NCBI GenBank assembly: GCA_949287835.1
Contig: CASEHV010000009.1
Span: 1 to 37,612 of the forward strand
DNA: 37,612 nt
Source of the DNA: an uncultured Helicobacter sp.
GTDB lineage: Bacteria; Campylobacterota; Campylobacteria; Campylobacterales; Helicobacteraceae
Direction of reading: 5' to 3'
Positions 33,158 through 37,612 of the stretch are shown here, piece by piece (the stretch's first letter is position 1; every line of letters starts with the position of its first letter). Position numbers and translations under genes: made by a program. The notes below the pieces were generated by a model. It worked only from the letters and a program-made list of their open reading frames with translations, searched no databases and was not told the origin of the DNA.

Positions 33158-34247
33158 GTATTTTTATCTCAAAAAACTTGCCATTTGTGTTATTTGCATT
33201 AATACTTCCATTGTGTGCCATTGCGATTTGTTGGCTTAGGGCTAGTCCTAGTCCATGTCCTTTTAGCTTGGTCGTTTTAAACGCCTCAAATAGTGAATCT
33301 AGATTCTCTATATCCTTGCCATTATCATAGATTCTACAAATTGCATAATTATCCTCGCTAAAAAATCTCACTACAATCTTTCCATTATCACATTCCCCCT
33401 CCTCTATCGCGTCTATGGCATTGCAAAGCATATTGTGAAGCACAATCTCATAAAGTGAAAAATCAACAAATATCTTATCGCTAAAATCTAGCCTAAACTC
33501 TATATCAATGTCCTTTGTATAGCCGTATTCACCAAAAAGCTTTTCCAAACTAATCTTAAAGTCTTTTATTTCGTGATATTCTCTATTTGCTTGAACGCCT
33601 TTAGAGAATAGTAATGTGCTTTTTATGATTCTCTCCACACGCCAGATAGATTTTTTCATCTCCTCTACAATACTCATTGTATCATTATCCACACGCTTAC
33701 TCAAAACACCTGTAAGCAAGGAGAGAGAACCTATCGGATTTCGTATTTCATGCGCTAAATGCGCACTTAACTGCCCCATATTCGCAAGTCTCTCCTGCCT
33801 TTTTTGCTCAGTTATATTTGTAGCGGTAATAATTTGCTTATGAGATATATTTGAACTTTGCATAAGATATACATTGTTTCCGATTTTTACTTCTTTCTCG
33901 GATTTATCCGACATATCAATGTCTAGGATTCCATGCAGATTAATAGCTTTTTTATTTTGATAAAACAAACTACCATTGCTATTAAACACCACAACTGCCT
34001 GCGGTATCATCTCTAAAACAGATTCTATTAATACCTTGAAATCTTTAAATTCCTTTTCTATCTTGTAGCTTTGCAATATTAACTCATGCAATAAATTAAG
34101 TAAAGATTCTGTATCGCCTAAGTCTAAATTACTCACTGCCTCCGCACTCTCATAATCCTCCAGTAAAATGGCGTTACTAGCTAGTCTCTCTTTTTTTAGG
34201 GATTCTTTTTTCTTATTTGTTTTCTCTTTTTTGTATGACTTTTTCAA
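33150..34247 (-). CDS. flgS: Sensor histidine kinase, flagellar FlgS-like
   Basis: A cytoplasmic 365-residue histidine kinase without membrane segments. A Lys-rich N-terminus is followed by a PAS-like domain (about 70-145), the phospho-acceptor His166 in SAHLAHEIRNP, and an ATPase domain with HNMLCNAIDAIEEG, IYDNGKD and the KGHGLGLALS lid. This architecture matches FlgS, which phosphorylates FlgR to switch on sigma-54-dependent hook and basal-body genes. flgR is not in the window. It follows the PDZ-protein gene with a 16-nt gap. Confidence 0.83.
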   Translation of the reverse strand: MKKSYKKEKTNKKKESLKKERLASNAILLEDYESAEAVSNLDLGDTESLLNLLHELILQSYKIEKEFKDFKVLIESVLEMIPQAVVVFNSNGSLFYQNKKAINLHGILDIDMSDKSEKEVKIGNNVYLMQSSNISHKQIITATNITEQKRQERLANMGQLSAHLAHEIRNPIGSLSLLTGVLSKRVDNDTMSIVEEMKKSIWRVERIIKSTLLFSKGVQANREYHEIKDFKISLEKLFGEYGYTKDIDIEFRLDFSDKIFVDFSLYEIVLHNMLCNAIDAIEEGECDNGKIVVRFFSEDNYAICRIYDNGKDIENLDSLFEAFKTTKLKGHGLGLALSQQIAMAHNGSINANNTNGKFFEIKIPI

Positions 34248-34263
34248 TATAGCTCCTATCTCT

Positions 34264-35889
34264 CTAGTTTAGCGGGACTCTAAATTGAAAGCCACCTCTA
34301 TCAATCAAGAATGTCATAACACCGCCATATTTTTCTAATTCCTCATAATATATAATTTTATCTTTTTTACTCTTTCTTGGCTCACCATAGACATCATATA
34401 TACTTCTAATGCTTTGTGTATCAGAATCTCGCAAGATTCCATCGCCACCAAATGATTGTATGTCGCCAAACGAACCAGAATCTACATTTTTTATCTGTGC
34501 ATGTTTTTCTTTTGGACTAGATTCTGGTCTTACAAAATCCTCTAAATTCTCCGTTAGTTTTCGCTGGAATGTGCCTTCCTTACCCTTTGTAACATCTCCT
34601 TGTTGAAACTGCTCTATGATATTAGAATCTTTTTTTGCCTTATTTTTTATAGTTTCCTCTTCGAGTTTTTTCTGCTCTATGAAATCCACTTGAGTATTTT
34701 GTATGCGTGTAAATAACTCTTGAAAAAATTCTGCTTTTTGCTTGTCATTAGTGAGTTTGAATTGCCTCATGTCAATGTCGTTTATAAATAAGATTCTATC
34801 CCCACGTCTTAGTTTAGAAAATGGTCCGCTACCTGGCACTTTCTCTACCACAAAGTCATTTGATATTGAAAAGGGAAATCTCTCTAAAAAGCTATCTGGC
34901 ATTAGCATTCCGCCATATCTTTTACCAACTCTTATATCAAAGCTTTTTGCCTCATCATTTCTACGAATCTTTACATTTACAATAGAATCTAACTCTAAAT
35001 CCGCTATTAAAAACTCAAGTGCTGCCCAATCCTTTGGTGCAATATCATTAATGGATATTAAAATATCGCCTCTTTTAAAAGGATTGTTTGGAAAAAATGG
35101 GTCAGAATACTCAACAGCAAAGGTAGCATTACTCTCATCTACTACTTTGAATCTAACGCCAATATCGCCATAGTATGGCTCACTTTGATGCAGGAATCTA
35201 TCTATATACCGCTTTTCAATAAAGCCATTTCCTCCCGTGCTTAAGCCGTAGATTCTGTAACAAATATTGCTAATGACGCCATTTTGCGTAGTCTTTGCAG
35301 AGAAGCTAGCATAGTCTAAAAAGCCTCTTTGATGAGCTTTAAAACGTCCCTGCAGTGCACCATTTAGGCTAACACTTGCCAACTCACGATTTAGCGCATA
35401 ATCATCAATATCGCTTAAATCATAGGCATATTTGCTACCAGATTTATCAGAGGCTAGAAAAAGCCCGATGAATGGGTCATACTTTATCAACCCCTTGACA
35501 TTTGGCTTTGTCCTGCTATACCCTAGTAATCCTATATTTTTTAGCCGTATAGCCCTAAGTTTGCCACCCACATCTACACTTGCCTGTTTATAGAAATCTG
35601 CGCAATGAGAATAATCTAGCTTTTCCTCAACCTTTTTCTCAGGAAATAAATCTATCACCTCTAACTCATCGCTACGCAATGTGCCATTATGCTCTTTTAC
35701 GGATACATCTTTTGCATTCACTATATTGCTATTTGAATCTACAATCTGCGAGGAGGTTTGATTATTATCTGTCTTATCAAACTCGCTATCAAGTATATTT
35801 GCACAAGATAGTTGGAATCCTAATAATGATATGCAACATAATCTAGGCATTACTCTAAATATATCTCTATACCCATTATCTAAGAACAT
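34264..35889 (-). CDS. Envelope protein with two PDZ-like domains
   Basis: A 541-residue secreted protein. A hydrophobic segment near residues 14-30 (MPRLCCISLLGFQLSCA) could be a signal peptide, with Met14 as an alternative start. Residues ~270-325 (FKRGDILISINDIAPKDW) and ~346-376 (FSKLRRGDRILFINDID) are PDZ-like. A C-terminal region rich in charged residues precedes GGFQFRVPLN. It lies between ybaB and flgS; the panD-ybaB-this gene order appears conserved in Helicobacter (HP0034-HP0036 in H. pylori, from memory). Function is unknown; a scaffold role in the periplasm is an inference. Confidence 0.75.
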   Translation of the reverse strand: MFLDNGYRDIFRVMPRLCCISLLGFQLSCANILDSEFDKTDNNQTSSQIVDSNSNIVNAKDVSVKEHNGTLRSDELEVIDLFPEKKVEEKLDYSHCADFYKQASVDVGGKLRAIRLKNIGLLGYSRTKPNVKGLIKYDPFIGLFLASDKSGSKYAYDLSDIDDYALNRELASVSLNGALQGRFKAHQRGFLDYASFSAKTTQNGVISNICYRIYGLSTGGNGFIEKRYIDRFLHQSEPYYGDIGVRFKVVDESNATFAVEYSDPFFPNNPFKRGDILISINDIAPKDWAALEFLIADLELDSIVNVKIRRNDEAKSFDIRVGKRYGGMLMPDSFLERFPFSISNDFVVEKVPGSGPFSKLRRGDRILFINDIDMRQFKLTNDKQKAEFFQELFTRIQNTQVDFIEQKKLEEETIKNKAKKDSNIIEQFQQGDVTKGKEGTFQRKLTENLEDFVRPESSPKEKHAQIKNVDSGSFGDIQSFGGDGILRDSDTQSIRSIYDVYGEPRKSKKDKIIYYEELEKYGGVMTFLIDRGGFQFRVPLN

Positions 35890-35897
35890 GCTAACTC

Positions 35898-36200
35898 CTA
35901 GAACTTAAAAGGACTTAATGTCTGCATTCGCTCCAGTAAATCATTCTTTTTAGATTCCTCGATTTGCTTATAACCCTCATTTATAGCACTAATTAATAGA
36001 ATCTGCAATGCCTGTTTATCCTGCAATAATTCATCATCTATCTTTACATCAATAAGCTCTCCTGCACCATTAAACTCGACATCTATTAATCCACCGCCAC
36101 TTTTTGAACTAATGATTTTCTCTTTTGCCTTTCTTTCTAGCTCTTGGAGTTGCTCCTGCATACTTCCTAGCATATTTTGCAAATCTTTTGGGTCAAACAT
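35898..36200 (-). CDS. YbaB/EbfC nucleoid-associated protein
   Basis: A 100-residue protein of the YbaB/EbfC family, a small dimeric DNA-binding protein. The family pattern is clear: MLGSMQEQLQELERKAKEK helix, IISSKSGGGLIDVEFNGAGE strands and LISAINEGYKQIEES helix. It sits 8 nt after panD and 8 nt before the PDZ-protein gene. Confidence 0.92.
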   Translation of the reverse strand: MFDPKDLQNMLGSMQEQLQELERKAKEKIISSKSGGGLIDVEFNGAGELIDVKIDDELLQDKQALQILLISAINEGYKQIEESKKNDLLERMQTLSPFKF

Positions 36201-36208
36201 ATTCTCTC

Positions 36209-36847
36209 CTATCTATAAATACCTTTGTTTGATTCTAAAGGTCTATTTTTAGAATCTACAAAAATAACTTTTGATGATAATTTTTTAGCATGTTTTAATG
36301 CAATATTTGCAAATGCTAATATGATGACAATATCACCACTTTGCGCCTTTCTAGCAGCTGCACCGTTGATTTGGACTATTCCCGTATTCTCTTGTGCCTC
36401 TATAGCATAGGTGGTAAATCTCTCGCCGTTATTGATATTTAGCACCTCTACTTTCATGCCGCTAACAATGCCGCTTAGACGCATTAGCTTTTTATCAATG
36501 CTAATTGAGCCTACATAGTCGAGTTTGCAATCTGTAACTACCGCTCTGTGAATCTTTGCATACATTACCTCGACTCTTATATCATTCGCAATATCCTCAC
36601 TAACCTCATCGCTAATATATGTGCTACTCTCCACATGAGTATCTAACGAATCCTCATTTTCATTACTGCCTTTATCCAAATATGAATATTTATCAAAAAA
36701 TGATTTCTTGTAATATCTCCTATCTTTTTCAAAACCGCCCTTAAATCCATTGCCAAATGATTTTCTATTACCATTAAAAGAGTTGCTGCGAGGTCTTTCA
36801 TAGCCTTTTTTTTGATAGCCTGTGTAACTGCTATTTTTATGCGACAT
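36209..36847 (-). CDS. panD: Aspartate 1-decarboxylase with ~95-residue N-terminal extension
   Basis: The C-terminal ~118 residues are a normal pyruvoyl-dependent PanD, which makes beta-alanine for pantothenate: MYAKIHRAVVTDCKLDYVGS, the Gly-Ser self-cleavage site in YVGSIS, NNGERFTTYAIEA, INGAAARKAQSGDIVIILAF. In front lies an in-frame, low-complexity stretch. It is first basic and rich in Gly, Asn, Phe, Tyr, Lys and Arg, then acidic. I prefer the ATG at 36847 (MSHKNS). AAGGA sits 6 nt before it, whereas the ATG at 36853 directly abuts that site. An internal ATG at 36565 with GAGG only 2 nt away could make the short form. A TATAAT at 36891-36896 serves the operon. Confidence 0.88.
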   Translation of the reverse strand: MSHKNSSYTGYQKKGYERPRSNSFNGNRKSFGNGFKGGFEKDRRYYKKSFFDKYSYLDKGSNENEDSLDTHVESSTYISDEVSEDIANDIRVEVMYAKIHRAVVTDCKLDYVGSISIDKKLMRLSGIVSGMKVEVLNINNGERFTTYAIEAQENTGIVQINGAAARKAQSGDIVIILAFANIALKHAKKLSSKVIFVDSKNRPLESNKGIYR

Positions 36848-36890
36848 TTGCATTCCTTGAAAGTGTAATACTCACTAAGAGCTAATATGT

Positions 36891-36896
36891 ATTATA
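36891..36896 (-). promoter_or_regulatory. Probable -10 box of the panD operon
   Basis: On the minus strand this reads TATAAT in GCGATATAATAC, about 43 nt before the panD start at 36847. Confidence 0.5.
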
Positions 36897-36953
36897 TCGC
36901 AAAAACCCGCATTTGATTTTATACAAAATTATGCAAATACATATTGTGTTATG

Positions 36954-36959
36954 CTAAAA
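36954..36959 (+). promoter_or_regulatory. Probable extended -10 of the methyltransferase gene
   Basis: TATGCTAAAAT fits the TGxTAxAAT-type promoter common in this lineage. It lies 31 nt before the ATG at 36991, and an AGGAG is at 36981-36985. Confidence 0.5.
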
Positions 36960-36990
36960 TAGTGCGAATTTTATATTTTTAGGAGATAGT

Positions 36991-37612
36991 ATGAACTATG
37001 AGATTAGAGAGAAGTGTGCAGTATGCGGTAGTGAATCTTTTGAGATTCTATCTAGCATAGATTATCCCGTGTTTTGTGGCACTACGACAGATAGCATAGA
37101 TAAGGACTTGATAGCAAATGAGGAGATTGTCATATCAAGTGAGGGAATCTTGCAATTAAGAAAGTTAATTCCCCTTGAGATTCTATACGCAGATGAGCAT
37201 GGCTCTGGGGCAGTTGGTGGAATCTGGGATTTACATCACAGGGAGTTTAGTAAATTCATTGCTAAATTTAATCCAAAAAAGGTATTAGAGATTGGCGGCG
37301 GACATGGCAAGATTGCAAGATTCTGTGTTGATGTTTTAGGAGTAGACTGGACTATTATAGAGCCAAATGTCAGGGATAGGCAGGAAGGCGTAAAATATAT
37401 TGATTCTTTTTTCAAAAAAGAGTTTTTAGAGGAATCGTATGACACAATCGTGCATTCCCACACTTTTGAGCATATTTATAATCCAAATGAATTTCTAAGG
37501 GATATACAAGAGGCAAATAATAACGGGGGGGGGGGGGGGGGGGTAGTTTATTTTTTGAAACCCCCAACGAAAAAAATATTGTTTATAAATGTGGGTTTTT
37601 GGGCTGTTTTTT
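36991..37612 (+). CDS. Class I SAM-dependent methyltransferase, partial, with intragenic poly-G
   Basis: A gene that runs off the right edge. The N-terminus has a CAVCGSESFEIL zinc-type CxxC, then a Rossmann methyltransferase core with VLEIGGGHGKIARF (motif I) and YDTIVHSHTFEHIYNPNEF. Codons 1-178 are open up to AANNN-type text (EANNN) at 37524, where a 19-G tract begins. The sequence after the tract reads naturally as SLFFETPNEKNIVYKCGFLG in a frame that needs 17 or 20 G. At 19 G the ribosome would instead read VVYFLKPP. As assembled the gene appears OFF. Such enzymes often decorate surface sugars or flagella; the substrate here is unknown. Confidence 0.82.
   Translation, partial: MNYEIREKCAVCGSESFEILSSIDYPVFCGTTTDSIDKDLIANEEIVISSEGILQLRKLIPLEILYADEHGSGAVGGIWDLHHREFSKFIAKFNPKKVLEIGGGHGKIARFCVDVLGVDWTIIEPNVRDRQEGVKYIDSFFKKEFLEESYDTIVHSHTFEHIYNPNEFLRDIQEANNNGGGGGGVVYFLKPPTKKILFINVGFWAVF
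37525..37543 (+). repeat. Poly-G tract, 19 G (phase-variation tract)
   Basis: Nineteen consecutive G within the methyltransferase frame. Slippage would switch expression on and off. Long homopolymers are also a common place for assembly length errors. Confidence 0.95.

Noticed and set aside
34742-35173. Plus-strand 143-codon frame opposite the PDZ protein
   Set aside because: Shadow of a longer gene with clear domain motifs.
1-37612. rRNA, tRNA or insertion-sequence transposase genes
   Set aside because: I looked for cloverleaf-type segments, rRNA cores and transposase motifs by eye and found none convincing; a tRNA scan would be decisive.

Overview
The window looks like a chromosomal piece of an AT-rich Campylobacterota genome, most likely an enterohepatic Helicobacter. 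Pointers are the Helicobacter-type menaquinone prenyltransferase (MqnP), the FlgS-type flagellar kinase, the panD-ybaB-PDZ-protein gene order, long poly-G contingency tracts, and a very high frequency of the word AGATTCT/AGAATCT. No database was searched; all names come from reading the translations.

Region A (1-11403) is a catabolic locus in decay. Transcribed right to left it holds a stub of a periplasmic sugar-binding protein, an ABC permease, an ABC ATPase, iolD, iolE, a chimeric dehydrogenase/dehydratase gene, iolG, an aldehyde dehydrogenase and an HpcH/HpaI aldolase. The transporter plus IolG/IolE/IolD point to myo-inositol (or a related inositol) uptake and the first three steps of its degradation. 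The dehydratase piece, aldolase and aldehyde dehydrogenase point to a non-phosphorylative sugar-acid route. iolB, iolC and iolJ are absent. The locus is damaged at two places. One deletion fused a Gfo/Idh oxidoreductase to the last third of an IlvD/Edd dehydratase. A second replacement removed the 5' ends of the binding-protein gene and of a divergent mmsA/iolA gene, leaving a small secreted-protein gene between them.

Region B (11404-19800) is mostly housekeeping. It has a five-gene run mqnP, an unknown gene, a coiled-coil membrane protein, a queuosine-precursor transporter and an N-end-rule aminoacyl-protein transferase. Converging on it are a split ThrE-type exporter, a periplasmic-binding-fold protein and an orphan MetI-type permease. 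A divergent amino-acid permease follows.

Region C (19800-26790) is a defence and repair island. A 13-G tract and a repeat-rich spacer lead into two broken restriction-modification systems. The first is a decayed C5-cytosine methyltransferase with a frameshifted DUF3883-type nuclease. The second is a CfrBI-like pair whose two reading frames carry three in-frame stop codons. Next is an intact 953-codon polynucleotide kinase/metallophosphatase protein that resembles bacterial Pnkp RNA-repair enzymes. Its ~220-residue linker is built from the same DNA repeats that occur in the nearby spacer.

Region D (26791-37612) holds cstA, mtaB, pdxA, a non-catalytic dihydroorotase homologue, a rhomboid protease, flgS, a PDZ-domain envelope protein, ybaB and a panD with a long unusual N-terminal extension. 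At the right edge is a methyltransferase gene with a 19-G tract that, as assembled, appears to be out of frame (phase OFF).
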